From: Sphingomonas alba
GTDB taxonomy: Bacteria > Pseudomonadota > Alphaproteobacteria > Sphingomonadales > Sphingomonadaceae
DNA: 64,000 bases
Direction of reading: 5' to 3'
NCBI RefSeq assembly: GCF_023516555.1
Contig: NZ_JAMGBD010000001.1
Span: 682,001 to 746,000 of the forward strand
The position numbers were made by a program, and so were the translations under genes. Each line of letters opens with the position of its first letter. Within the stretch, counting starts at the first letter, position 1. The notes beneath the pieces are model-generated. The model made no database searches. It saw only the letters and a list, made by a program, of their open reading frames with translations, and was not told where the DNA came from. This document shows, one piece after another, positions 28,321-36,021 of this stretch.

Positions 28321-29683
28321 ATTCTTTGACTGCGTCCTTCTTCGCCTGTTGGCGCTTGCGGAAGCGGGCGGCCCAGCCGGCCAAGCCCTTTTGGTCGGCG
28401 CGGGTAACGGCGAGCTCGTCGGCTGCGACATCCTTGGTGATAGTCGAACCGGCACCGATGATGGCGCCGTCGCCGACGCTGACCGGTGCGACGAGCGCGG
28501 TGTTGGAGCCGATGAAGGCGCCGGCGCCGATCTCGGTCCGGTACTTGCCGAAGCCGTCGTAATTGCAGGTGATGGTGCCCGCGCCGATGTTCGCTTTCGA
28601 GCCGACGTCCGCGTCGCCGATGTAGCTGAGGTGGTTGGCCTTGGCGCCCTTGCCCAGGCGTGCCTTCTTCACCTCGACGAAATTGCCGACCTTTGATCCC
28701 TCCTCGAGGGTCGCACCGGGGCGCAGGCGAGCGAACGGGCCGACTTCGCAGTCGCCGGCGATGGTCGCGCCTTCGATGTGGCAGAAGGCACGGATGGTCG
28801 CGCCCTCGTCGATGACGACGCCCGGCCCGAAGACCACATGCGGTTCGATTGTGCAGTCGCGGCCGAGCTTTGTGTCATGGCTGAACCAGACGCTTTCCGG
28901 ATCGACGAGCGTGGCGCCCTGCTCCAGCGCTTCCTCGCGGCGGCGGCGCTGCCAGTCGAGCTCCAGGTGAGCGAGCTCGGCGCGGCTGTTGACGCCGGCG
29001 GTTTGCCAGCTGTCGGTTTCGACGGCGACGGACGCGCGCCCTTCGTGCGAAGCGACCATGACGATATCGGGAAGATAATATTCGCCGGCGGCATTGTCGT
29101 TGCCGACCTTGGCAAGCCAGCGCCATAGGTCGACGGACCGCACGGCCATCATGCCACTGTTGCACAGGCGAACCGCGCGCTCCGCCTCGGTCGCATCCTT
29201 GTATTCGACCATCTTCGCGATTGTGTCGCCGGACCCGAGGATGACGCGGCCATAGGCCTTGGGATCGTCCGGGGATGATGCAAGGACGACGACCGCCGGG
29301 GCGTCCGGACGATCCAACCGTTGCAGCATTTCAGTGAGTGTGTCCGCGGCAACGAACGGCGTGTCGCCGTAAAGGATGATGATGTTGCCGTTGAATCCGG
29401 CGAGCACATGCTCGGCCTGCTGCACGGCGTGGGCCGTACCCATCTGTTCTGCTTGGTGCGCAATCTTTACGCCACGGCCGTTCAGCGCTTCCTCAAGCTG
29501 GTCGCGGCCCTTGCCGACGACCACGACCCGTTCCTCCGCGCCCAATCCGTCGACCGTATCGAGAAGGTGCATAAGCATCGGCTTGCCGGCGATCGGGTGT
29601 AGGACCTTGTGCGTGTCGGAACGCATGCGCGTGCCCATGCCGGCGGCAAGGACAATGACGGAAAAAGGGGACGGCGAATTCAT
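28319..29683 (-). CDS. glmU: Bifunctional GlmU
   Basis: A 454-residue protein: N-terminal pyrophosphorylase domain (VIVLAAGMGTRMRSDTHKVLHPIAGKP, ILYGDTPF) and a C-terminal left-handed beta-helix acetyltransferase (GARLRPGATLEEGSKVGNFVEVKKA, NHLSYIGDADVG, NYDGFGKYRTEIG). Converts glucosamine 1-phosphate to UDP-GlcNAc, downstream of GlmS, which lies 1.5 kb away on the other strand. ATG at 29683. Confidence 0.96.
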   Translation of the reverse strand: MNSPSPFSVIVLAAGMGTRMRSDTHKVLHPIAGKPMLMHLLDTVDGLGAEERVVVVGKGRDQLEEALNGRGVKIAHQAEQMGTAHAVQQAEHVLAGFNGNIIILYGDTPFVAADTLTEMLQRLDRPDAPAVVVLASSPDDPKAYGRVILGSGDTIAKMVEYKDATEAERAVRLCNSGMMAVRSVDLWRWLAKVGNDNAAGEYYLPDIVMVASHEGRASVAVETDSWQTAGVNSRAELAHLELDWQRRRREEALEQGATLVDPESVWFSHDTKLGRDCTIEPHVVFGPGVVIDEGATIRAFCHIEGATIAGDCEVGPFARLRPGATLEEGSKVGNFVEVKKARLGKGAKANHLSYIGDADVGSKANIGAGTITCNYDGFGKYRTEIGAGAFIGSNTALVAPVSVGDGAIIGAGSTITKDVAADELAVTRADQKGLAGWAARFRKRQQAKKDAVKE

Positions 29684-29728
29684 CGCCGTCCCCAATGGCA
29701 TGGCCGATTGGCTTTCGCCAGCGGTCGC

Positions 29729-30277
29729 TTAGCTGCTTGCCTTGCCGCCGGTCGGCTTCGTTGTGCGCTTGCGGGATGCGGCGCCGCCACGACGTGCCGG
29801 AGCGCGCTTCGGTTTGGAGACCGAGGATCGCTTCGCAGCCGGTTTGGCAGCGGCCTTGCGTGTCGTCGTCTTGCGAGCGGCCGGCTTGCGGGTCGTCTTG
29901 CGGCCTGTGGATTTCTTCGCCGCCGGCTTGCTGGCCGCGGCTTGTGCGCTGCCATCATTGTCGTTGTTCGCCCAATTGCCGGACAGCACGCGCTGCGCGG
30001 CTTCGGCGACGGCTTCGGCGATAAGGCTGCCGAGCTTGGAGGCGCTGCTCGCCATCGCGTTTGCCGCCGAACTGGCGGTATCAGCGGCGTCGAGGCCTGC
30101 GTCGCGGATCGCCTTGCGGGCCTTCGGGCTGGCGGCAATTGCCGCTGCCGCCGCGGTCAGGCCGGCCGCGAGCATTTCGCGGCTCATCGCCGCCTTGGCG
30201 ATCTTGTCCATCGTCGTCTTGGATCCGGATCCACCACTCTTGTTGCCGCCGCCACTTCTCGAGCTTGCCCTGGCCAT
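29729..30277 (-). CDS. Helical protein with histone H1-like basic tail
   Basis: A 182-residue protein in three parts: a Ser/Gly-rich basic N-terminus (MARASSRSGGGNKSGG), an Ala-rich helical middle (about residues 25-95, KAAMSREMLAAGLTAAAAAIAAS) and a Lys/Arg/Ala/Pro tail from about residue 115 with PAAKKSTGRK-, KPAARKTT- and AAAKPAAKR-type repeats like histone H1 and AlgP. Such tails bind DNA without sequence preference. It sits beside phaR; proteins with this layout (PhaM-type) link polyhydroxyalkanoate granules to the nucleoid in other bacteria, but that role is only inferred here. Confidence 0.75.
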   Translation of the reverse strand: MARASSRSGGGNKSGGSGSKTTMDKIAKAAMSREMLAAGLTAAAAAIAASPKARKAIRDAGLDAADTASSAANAMASSASKLGSLIAEAVAEAAQRVLSGNWANNDNDGSAQAAASKPAAKKSTGRKTTRKPAARKTTTRKAAAKPAAKRSSVSKPKRAPARRGGAASRKRTTKPTGGKASS

Positions 30278-30375
30278 CTGTGACTCTCCTTTGTGTACGC
30301 AACTTTGTGCGCAAAGCGGTCCATAGCCGAAACGGTTCCGTTCGCTAAGGGCACGAAACGAGCGGATACGTAAAA

Positions 30376-30406
30376 GGGAGCTGATGCCACCACGGCACCA
30401 GCCCCC
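30376..30406 (-). terminator. Strong intrinsic terminator
   Basis: A 13-base stem with two G-U wobbles (30376-30388 with 30394-30406) and a 5-base loop, followed on the minus strand by TTTT. It ends the phaR / 18-codon ORF transcript before the H1-like gene. Confidence 0.8.
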
Positions 30407-30458
30407 TTCGACATGGGTCAGCGGCCGGAGAGCTCCAGCCCGGGGCCCAGCGCTTTGG

Positions 30459-30515
30459 TTAGAAGCGCAGCTCCCGAACGAACTTCACCGATCTCCCTGC
30501 TGAACCATGAGACAT
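30459..30515 (-). CDS. 18-codon ORF with near-complete Shine-Dalgarno
   Basis: ATG at 30515 and TAA at 30459 encode MSHGSAGRSVKFVRELRF. Seven bases upstream of the ATG is AAAGGAGGTGATCC (30517-30530), which matches 13 of 14 positions of the complement of the 16S rRNA 3' end. The ORF is followed 50 bases later by a strong terminator. No family is recognised. It may be a translated small protein, a leader peptide, or a ribosome-binding RNA. Confidence 0.5.
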   Translation of the reverse strand: MSHGSAGRSVKFVRELRF

Positions 30516-30548
30516 CGGATCACCTCCTTTCGCTGCGTTGATGGCAAG

Positions 30549-30562
30549 CACAACATGTTGTG
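30549..30562. promoter_or_regulatory. Perfect 14-base palindrome
   Basis: CACAACATGTTGTG (30549-30562), 19 bases upstream of the Shine-Dalgarno of the 18-codon ORF and 79 bases beyond the phaR stop. Possible repressor site, for PhaR or another dimeric regulator. Confidence 0.4.
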
Positions 30563-30641
30563 TGCCAAGCGAAAGAACAAGGCTTGTAATGGTATGAATA
30601 GGGCGTAATCTCTTGCACTTCGCGCGCCGGGCAGGCGGCGA

Positions 30642-31163
30642 TCAACTCCCGAGTTTGTCGACCTTCGCCTGCAGCGCCGCGAGTTCCGCGCGTAGCTTGT
30701 CGACTTCGCTCGCCTTGTCCGCAACATCGGGCTTCGGCTTGGAACCGGAAAATGCGCGCCCGGCTTCCTCGAACATCGCCATGTTTCGCTTGGCGAGGTC
30801 CGCGAAGACTTTTCCGCCGAACGCATCGCGCATGGTTTCCTGGTTCTTGCTGAACGCATCCATCGCTGCTTCGAGATATTGCGGCACCGCCGACTGCATC
30901 GAACCGCCGTAAAGGCCGATCAACTGGCGCAGGAAATTGACGGGCAGCATGGTGCCGCCCCGGGCCTCTTCCTCGACGATGATCTGGGTCAGCACCTGAT
31001 GCGTAATGTCGTCGCCGGTCTTGGCGTCGACGACCTCGAAGTCGCGGCCTTCGCGGATCATCGCTGCGAGTCGATCGAGCGTGATGTAAGCCGAGCTTTC
31101 GGTGTCGTAGAGACGACGGTTCGCATATTTCTTGATCGTCACCTTGGCGCCTGTCTTGGCCAT
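30642..31163 (-). CDS. phaR: Polyhydroxyalkanoate synthesis regulator PhaR
   Basis: A 173-residue protein starting MAKTGAKVTIKKYANRRLYDTESSAY, the conserved PHB/PHA accumulation regulator DNA-binding domain (about residues 7-66), followed by the PHB_acc repeat region (NFLRQLIGLYGGSMQSAVPQYLEAAM) and a C-terminal coiled coil (DKLRAELAALQAKVDKL). It represses phasin and PHA genes and is released by binding PHA granules. Start codon lies only 14 bases from the start of the divergent PhaC-like gene. Confidence 0.93.
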   Translation of the reverse strand: MAKTGAKVTIKKYANRRLYDTESSAYITLDRLAAMIREGRDFEVVDAKTGDDITHQVLTQIIVEEEARGGTMLPVNFLRQLIGLYGGSMQSAVPQYLEAAMDAFSKNQETMRDAFGGKVFADLAKRNMAMFEEAGRAFSGSKPKPDVADKASEVDKLRAELAALQAKVDKLGS

Positions 31164-31177
31164 GCTACGCTCCCCGA

Positions 31178-32224
31178 GTGGTAGACGCTCTAACACCGCC
31201 GGATAGTGCGCCGCAACAAAGGCGCGCGCCACGGCCATTACCGCTGTTTCTCGAATTGGTACGGCAGGTGTCGAAGACCGATGCAGCAGCGGCGCGAAAA
31301 GCGTTGGCGGGACTCGATGCCTATGCCGCGGCCCCGCGCTTGCCGAAGCGGCCCGAGCGCGTTGCCGTTGCCCGAGTCGGCGGCGCGGCGTTGCGCGATT
31401 TCGGCGGCAACGGCTCGCCGATCGTCCTCGTGCCGTCACTCATCAATCCTCCGCATGTGCTCGACCTCGATGACGAAGTTTCGCTGGCGGGTGCCCTGGC
31501 AAAAGGCGGGCGTCAGGTGCTGCTGCTCGACTGGGGCAAGGCCTCACGGCGTGCTGACCTGGACATTGCCGGCCATGTCGAGACCCTGTTGCTGCCGTTG
31601 CTCGACGCGGTCGGCGAGCCGGCTTCGGTGATCGGCTATTGCCTTGGCGGCACCATGGCGGTTGCGGCCGCGCAACTGACCAAGATGCGGCGGCTAGTGA
31701 CGCTGGCCGCGCCGTGGAATTTTTCGCGCTACCCGGACGAATCGAGGCGCGCCCTGCTCAACCTCTGGGAACAAAGCCGCGCTGCATCCGAGCTATTGGG
31801 CGCGTTGCCGATGGAGGTGATGCAAGCCGGGTTCTGGGCGCTCGATCCCGAACGCACCGTCCGCAAGTTCGCCGAGTTCGCGGCGGCGGACCAGGATGGC
31901 GATCTTGTGCGTCGCTTCGTCACGCTCGAAGACTGGGCGAACGAGGGCGAGCCCCTGCCCCTTCCGACCGCGCGCGAATTGTTCGAGAAATTCTATCGCG
32001 ACGACGCGCCTGGATCGGGCCAGTGGACGGTGGGTGGCATAACCGTCGCAGAACGGCCGGGCGTGCCGGCGCTTCACTTCGTTGCCGGCGACGACCTGAT
32101 CGTCCCGCCAGCGAGTGCGCCAAACGGTGACCAGGTCATTATTCCAGCCGGCCACGTCGGCATGATCGTCGGCCGGGCGCGGACGCAGCTCCATCACGCA
32201 TTGAGTGACTTCCTGGCCGATTGA
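31178..32224 (+). CDS. PhaC-like alpha/beta hydrolase
   Basis: A 348-residue alpha/beta hydrolase of the PHA synthase superfamily: GSPIVLVPSLINPPHVLDL, LLLDWGKASRRADLDI and the nucleophile box GYCLGGTMAV, where Cys replaces the usual Ser as in true PHA synthases. It lacks the long N-terminal domain of class I synthases and is near the length of class III PhaC. The GTG at 31178 has no clear ribosome-binding site, so the true start may be further in. A PHA synthase, a depolymerase or a related acyltransferase are all possible. Confidence 0.75.
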   Translation: MVDALTPPDSAPQQRRAPRPLPLFLELVRQVSKTDAAAARKALAGLDAYAAAPRLPKRPERVAVARVGGAALRDFGGNGSPIVLVPSLINPPHVLDLDDEVSLAGALAKGGRQVLLLDWGKASRRADLDIAGHVETLLLPLLDAVGEPASVIGYCLGGTMAVAAAQLTKMRRLVTLAAPWNFSRYPDESRRALLNLWEQSRAASELLGALPMEVMQAGFWALDPERTVRKFAEFAAADQDGDLVRRFVTLEDWANEGEPLPLPTARELFEKFYRDDAPGSGQWTVGGITVAERPGVPALHFVAGDDLIVPPASAPNGDQVIIPAGHVGMIVGRARTQLHHALSDFLAD

Positions 32225-32249
32225 GCGCCTTGCCGCCGTCACAAGGCGC
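32225..32249 (+). terminator. Hairpin after PhaC-like gene
   Basis: GCGCCTTG (32225-32232) pairs with CAAGGCGC (32242-32249), starting directly after the stop codon. No T-run follows; it separates the gene from the tRNA. Confidence 0.45.
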
Positions 32250-32268
32250 CGCTACATCGCCCTCTCAC

Positions 32269-32345
<77 letters not shown>

Positions 32346-32382
32346 TTCCCGTGCAAAACTGGACGTCGCTGGCTCTGTTTGG

Positions 32383-33135
32383 TCAGGCCGTATCTGTCCC
32401 GACAATGCAGCCGTCGGAAAACCACTGCCCGAGCCATTTGCCTAGCGATTCAATCGCTACATCGGGCGTCAAAGCCGCGCAGACTGTGTCGCAGACTTCA
32501 CCGAACCTCGCCCCGGATGAGAGCATCTCCAACGCTTTACCTTCCAGGGGCTCGGCGCGGCGAAACTGGCAAACCTCGTCGGATCGCCAAACCAGGATCG
32601 TTCGCGAAGTTTCGGAAGTATCTGCCGAGGGTATCGGCCTGTCGTGCTTGATGGCTGACCATATGTCAGTTGCGTTCGTATCTTGATGTAAGATCTTGAA
32701 AGAGGGTGCGAGATTCAATCGCGCGGCATCCCAGTCGATGCCTTCGCATCCTTCCATCGAGATGCCCGGCTCATCGCCGCTTACAAACGCCTCGCTTAGC
32801 GCCCATTCAAATTCGGCGAGCTCATGACACTCCGGCGCATCGGGCAATTGCCGTTTGAGGGTTGCCGGGAAGTCCGCGGGGTAGGCATCCAGGGTCCAGC
32901 TTCGCGGCGTTACGGAATCGATGTGGTCAGCAACCGCAGCCTCAAATCTCGTCCAACCGATCCATTCCAGAGTCATTGGGTAGGCGACCTCGAGGCAGGT
33001 GCGGAGCTGCGACCGATAATTGTTTCTGTAGACATCAAGGCCAGCGCGGGCGCCGGATCCCAATTGCGCGGCAAATTGGTCGTCCCCGTCCAGCAACCAG
33101 TCGCGGAAGCCCGACTGCAATTCGCCGAGGTTCAC
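32383..33135 (-). CDS. bufC: BufC-type partner protein (DUF2063)
   Basis: A 250-residue protein. The N-terminus (LGELQSGFRDWLL, AGLDVYRNNYRSQLRTCLEVAYPMTLEWIGW) is the HvfC/BufC-type DUF2063 domain, which in characterised systems works with the DUF692 oxidase by recruiting the precursor peptide. The rest is acidic and helical. It overlaps bufB by four bases. Last gene of the bufA-bufB-bufC unit, just before the tRNA on the other strand. Confidence 0.85.
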   Translation of the reverse strand: MNLGELQSGFRDWLLDGDDQFAAQLGSGARAGLDVYRNNYRSQLRTCLEVAYPMTLEWIGWTRFEAAVADHIDSVTPRSWTLDAYPADFPATLKRQLPDAPECHELAEFEWALSEAFVSGDEPGISMEGCEGIDWDAARLNLAPSFKILHQDTNATDIWSAIKHDRPIPSADTSETSRTILVWRSDEVCQFRRAEPLEGKALEMLSSGARFGEVCDTVCAALTPDVAIESLGKWLGQWFSDGCIVGTDTA

Positions 33136-33962
33136 GCCGCAGCTTTCCCGAACGAGCCCGCGATAAAGCGCGCCGTGTCGAGTTCACTCAGCAATTCCGA
33201 CAATTCGGGGATCGCGTCGTCCCGTTCGATCATGGTCGCGACCGGGCCGAGTTTCGGAAGCACATGCCGATACAGCTGCCATACGCTGTCAGGAACTTCC
33301 TGATCGTGTGTATCGATGAGGAGTTCTGTTCCCTTGCTGTGGCCCGCCAGGTGAATTTGATAGACGTCCTTCGGGAACAATCCGTCCAGGTACTGAATGG
33401 CATCAAAGCCGTTATTGCACGCGCTGACGTAGACGTTGTTGACGTCCAGGAGCAGGCCGCAACCCGTTCTCGCGCACAATTCGCTCAGAAACTCCCATTC
33501 CTTCATCTCGCTCGTGAAATTGAGGTAGCTTGACGGGTTTTCGAGCAAAATCTCCCGGCCGAGCACCTCCTGCGTTTTGAGGACATTTGCCGTGACGACC
33601 TCTAGCGTTTCACCGTTGAACGGCAGGGGCAGCAGGTCATGCGAATTGAATGAGGTCGTGCGCGTCCAAGACAAATGATCCGACACGAAAAGTGGTTCGA
33701 CCTCGTCGACCAGATTTCGCAACCGGCGGAGATAATCGAGATCCACTCCGTCGACAGACCCCACGGACAGGGAAACGCCGTGCAGGATGACCGGATACCT
33801 CTCCCGGACCTGGCGAAGGATCCTACGTGGCCGCCCGCCATCCACCATGAAATTTTCGGAAATCACCTCGACAAAGTCGACGGGCACCCGAGTCTCGAGA
33901 AACTCGGAATAATGTTGCTTTCGGAGGCCGAGGCCGAAACCGTGGAACGGAAGAATTGCCAT
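33132..33962 (-). CDS. bufB: BufB: DUF692 multinuclear non-heme iron oxidase
   Basis: A 276-residue TIM-barrel protein with the DUF692 (MNIO, MbnB-like) residues: GFGLGLR at the start, EVISENFM, LHGVSLSVGS, SDHLSW, ENPSSY, LDVNNVYVSA and IHLAGH supply the His, Asp, Glu and Asn ligands for two or three iron ions. Known members modify cysteines of precursor peptides (oxazolone/thioamide in methanobactin, thiooxazoles in bufferins). It follows bufA after a strong hairpin and overlaps bufC, so the BufA peptide is the expected substrate. Confidence 0.92.
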   Translation of the reverse strand: MAILPFHGFGLGLRKQHYSEFLETRVPVDFVEVISENFMVDGGRPRRILRQVRERYPVILHGVSLSVGSVDGVDLDYLRRLRNLVDEVEPLFVSDHLSWTRTTSFNSHDLLPLPFNGETLEVVTANVLKTQEVLGREILLENPSSYLNFTSEMKEWEFLSELCARTGCGLLLDVNNVYVSACNNGFDAIQYLDGLFPKDVYQIHLAGHSKGTELLIDTHDQEVPDSVWQLYRHVLPKLGPVATMIERDDAIPELSELLSELDTARFIAGSFGKAAA

Positions 33963-33984
33963 GGGCTATCGTCGGGGGAAGCAA

Positions 33985-34008
33985 GGCCCGGCCATGTACG
34001 GCCGGGCC
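33985..34008 (-). terminator. Hairpin between bufA and bufB
   Basis: GGCCCGGCC (33985-33993) pairs with GGCCGGGCC (34000-34008), loop ATGTAC. It lies between the precursor and enzyme genes with no T-run, so probably an attenuator or an mRNA-stabilising element. Confidence 0.65.
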
Positions 34009-34015
34009 CCGCAAC

Positions 34016-34288
34016 TTACTTGCCGGCCTTGAGCGTTCCGCCCTGCGCCTTGCATTCCTTCGCCGTCAGGTCCTTGAAACCCTGGCCCTTGCATTCGTTC
34101 TGGCCCTTGCACTCGTTGTGAGCGCTCTTGCAGTCCGACTGGCCCTTGCACCCATTGACGCCGAAGCATTCGACTTTGGCAGCTTCCTTGCCACCGTCCT
34201 TGGCGAAGGCAGGTGTCGAACCGCCGGCGGCAAACGCGAGGAGGGCGGCCGAAGCGGCAATGCTGATTCCAGACTTTGTGATGTTCAT
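34016..34288 (-). CDS. bufA: BufA-type bufferin precursor
   Basis: A 90-residue exported peptide: Sec signal (MNITKSGISIAASAALLAFA to about residue 29) and a mature part with six cysteines (41, 47, 53, 60, 66, 79) in repeating CKGQ units: ECFGVNGCKGQSDC, ECKGQNECKGQGF, KECKAQGG. This is the BufA2-like pattern of bufferins, periplasmic RiPPs whose cysteines are oxidised by a DUF692 enzyme and which bind copper. The SigF-type promoter 44 bases upstream supports stress induction. Which cysteines are modified cannot be read from sequence. Confidence 0.88.
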   Translation of the reverse strand: MNITKSGISIAASAALLAFAAGGSTPAFAKDGGKEAAKVECFGVNGCKGQSDCKSAHNECKGQNECKGQGFKDLTAKECKAQGGTLKAGK

Positions 34289-34331
34289 TGTGGGAGCTCC
34301 CGAAAGGGTTGAGCCTGATTGGCTCTTCCAT

Positions 34332-34357
34332 TTCGGGGCGCATAAGTACGCGGTTAC
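34332..34357 (-). promoter_or_regulatory. SigF-type promoter of bufABC
   Basis: On the minus strand GTAACC (34357-34352), 16 bases, CGAA (34335-34332): an exact match to the SigF promoter known from Caulobacter. The -10 lies 43 bases before the bufA ATG. The promoter starts one base after the end of nrsF, so sigF-nrsF and bufABC are separate but adjacent units. Confidence 0.85.
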
Positions 34358-34358
34358 A

Positions 34359-35000
34359 TTACCAGCGAAGAAGTCTTGGGCCCGTCAGTATCCCGACCGC
34401 CGTGGAAAGCAGCATCCCAAGACTATACCAAGTGAATACGAACAACGTCGAAGATTCAGGACAATGGAGGCAATAGATCATTGCCGCGCACGCTCCTGCG
34501 GCAAGGCCGGCCATTCCCCCTGCGAAGCGCAGTCGCGTGGGCGCCAGCCGCCGAAGGGACAGCAATAGCGCAGCAAATATCGGAAGTGATAGTGCGAATA
34601 CCAGGAACGGACACTTGGCGGCTGTTTTCCCCAGCCACATCGACATCCAATGAGATTGCGGAGCAGCCGATAACTCCATGATGCCCAGGAATCCCAGGAT
34701 CGTTATTGGCGCGGCCAGCATCCACAGCCATTTGGGGGCTTGATTAGGCCTGCCGAGCCGCAAAGTAGCCAAGATCGCAATGGATGCGATCGAAGCCGCG
34801 TAAACCAGCTTGATCCAGAATCCCGGCTCTTGAAGCGCCGTCAGGAAGTCCGCGCGAAAGCCCAGCGTTCCAGCGACGACCCCCAACGAAAGGATGACTC
34901 CGATGATCAGGCCGCCGGAGACCAGCCGGCTAAGCGCCTGACGCGGAACCGGCTGCAAATCCTCGCTCAACGAGCGAATAAGGGCTTCGGAATCCATCAT
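34359..35000 (-). CDS. nrsF: NrsF-type anti-sigma factor (DUF1109)
   Basis: A 213-residue membrane protein with six hydrophobic segments (about residues 26-47, 61-79, 90-108, 126-147, 154-175 and 184-207) and the short cytoplasmic N-terminus MMDSEALIRSLSEDLQPVP. This is the DUF1109/NrsF family that holds SigF-type ECF sigma factors inactive at the membrane. Cysteines in TAAKCPFLVF and IYCLHCPESS may sense metal or oxidant. Overlaps sigF by four bases. Confidence 0.9.
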   Translation of the reverse strand: MMDSEALIRSLSEDLQPVPRQALSRLVSGGLIIGVILSLGVVAGTLGFRADFLTALQEPGFWIKLVYAASIASIAILATLRLGRPNQAPKWLWMLAAPITILGFLGIMELSAAPQSHWMSMWLGKTAAKCPFLVFALSLPIFAALLLSLRRLAPTRLRFAGGMAGLAAGACAAMIYCLHCPESSTLFVFTWYSLGMLLSTAVGILTGPRLLRW

Positions 35001-35530
35001 TTGCCGCCAACCTTGAGCGCAAGTGCCTTCATTCCGCGATGTACCGAGACCTTGACGTCCGATTGACCCACGCGATTAGCGGCCGCAGCTTCGGCGACAC
35101 TCGCGCCTTCCAGACGCGTGGCGCGGATCAGTCGCGCCTGTTTTTGGGGCAGGGTTTCCAGCAGGCTATTGATATCGACGCTCGCATTTACGACGTCCTC
35201 AAATCCCTCACTCAAGAGAATGTCCTCCAGGCCCTCGATCGGGACCGTCCGGCGCGTACGCCGGTGAAGGTCGATCATCTTGTATCGAGCGATGGAAAAC
35301 ACCCAGGGAGTGAAGGCGCGGGTCCGATCATAGGTCAGCCGACGCGTGTGTATTGCGATGAGCGTCTCTTGGACCATGTCTTCCACATCATCGAATCTAT
35401 CGGACATGCGTTTACGGAAGAAAGCCCGTAGCAGCAGCACGAGCTCGCGCAGTAAGCTGGCGTAATCAGGCTCGCTCCCCTCAAGCGCCGCCGTCATCCA
35501 GACCCTCAGCTGTCGCTCATCTACTCGCAT
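34997..35530 (-). CDS. sigF: ECF sigma factor, SigF type
   Basis: A 177-residue ECF sigma factor. Region 2 is FRKRMSDRFDDVEDMVQETLIAIHTRRLTYDRTRAFTPWVFSIARYKMIDLHRR (about residues 38-92) and region 4 is LLETLPQKQARLIRATRLEGASVAEAAAANRVGQSDVKVSVHRG (about 122-166). Adjacent NrsF and the matching promoter motif at 35547-35572 identify it as SigF-like and autoregulated. The distance from the -10 to the ATG is only 16 bases, so the mRNA is nearly leaderless. Confidence 0.92.
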   Translation of the reverse strand: MRVDERQLRVWMTAALEGSEPDYASLLRELVLLLRAFFRKRMSDRFDDVEDMVQETLIAIHTRRLTYDRTRAFTPWVFSIARYKMIDLHRRTRRTVPIEGLEDILLSEGFEDVVNASVDINSLLETLPQKQARLIRATRLEGASVAEAAAANRVGQSDVKVSVHRGMKALALKVGGK

Positions 35531-35546
35531 GTCATGTCTCGAGCTA

Positions 35547-35572
35547 TTCGGGGTGGCGGGGTAATCGGTTAC
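35547..35572 (-). promoter_or_regulatory. SigF-type promoter of sigF-nrsF
   Basis: Minus strand GTAACC (35572-35567), 16 bases, CGAA (35550-35547); exact match, 16 bases before the sigF ATG. Indicates positive autoregulation. The rest of the 166-base gap to the next gene shows nothing else. Confidence 0.85.
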
Positions 35573-35696
35573 AAATCTCCCGCCGCGCCAGGTGTGTCCT
35601 CCTGGAGCACAGCCAGTCGAAGATCATACCAGTCGCCCCGCATAAGCCAAAGCCCGCCGCACTCCGAACGGTTCGAGATGTCGATTCAAAATTCGA

Positions 35697-36002
35697 CTAA
35701 TCGTTGAAGAGGTGGGTCGCGTGGGTCAGCGCGCCACCGGCCCGGATTGCGGCCGCGACGAGCGCGGTTTCGGCCAGCTGTTCGTCCGTCGCTCCTTCCT
35801 TGCGAGCGGCATCGACATGCAGCTTGATGCAGTATGGGCACTGCGTGGTCAGCGCGACGCCGATCGCAATAAGCTGCTTTTCGCGAGCAGTCAGGGCTCC
35901 TGCTTCAAAGGACGCTTTGTCGAATGCCCAGAACGCGCTCATGCCACTCGAGGCGGTCTTGTCCAGCACTCCCAACTTACTCAGATTGTCCATATCGTAC
36001 AT
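35697..36002 (-). CDS. AhpD-like carboxymuconolactone decarboxylase family protein
   Basis: A 101-residue all-helical AhpD-fold protein with the redox motif CPYCIKLH (Cys55, Cys58, His62), i.e. the E-x8-C-x2-C-x3-H pattern of alkylhydroperoxidase-like proteins. Such proteins reduce peroxides or detoxify small thiol-reactive compounds. Third gene of a leftward three-gene run, 19 bases after the DUF1348 gene. Confidence 0.86.
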   Translation of the reverse strand: MYDMDNLSKLGVLDKTASSGMSAFWAFDKASFEAGALTAREKQLIAIGVALTTQCPYCIKLHVDAARKEGATDEQLAETALVAAAIRAGGALTHATHLFND

Positions 36003-36021
36003 CGAATTTACCTTTGAATGT

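Noticed and set aside
30517-30530. GGATCACCTCCTTT on the plus strand looks like the 3' end of 16S rRNA
   Set aside because: Only these 14 bases match; flanking sequence is unlike 16S rRNA. On the other strand it is a ribosome-binding site at correct spacing from an ATG.
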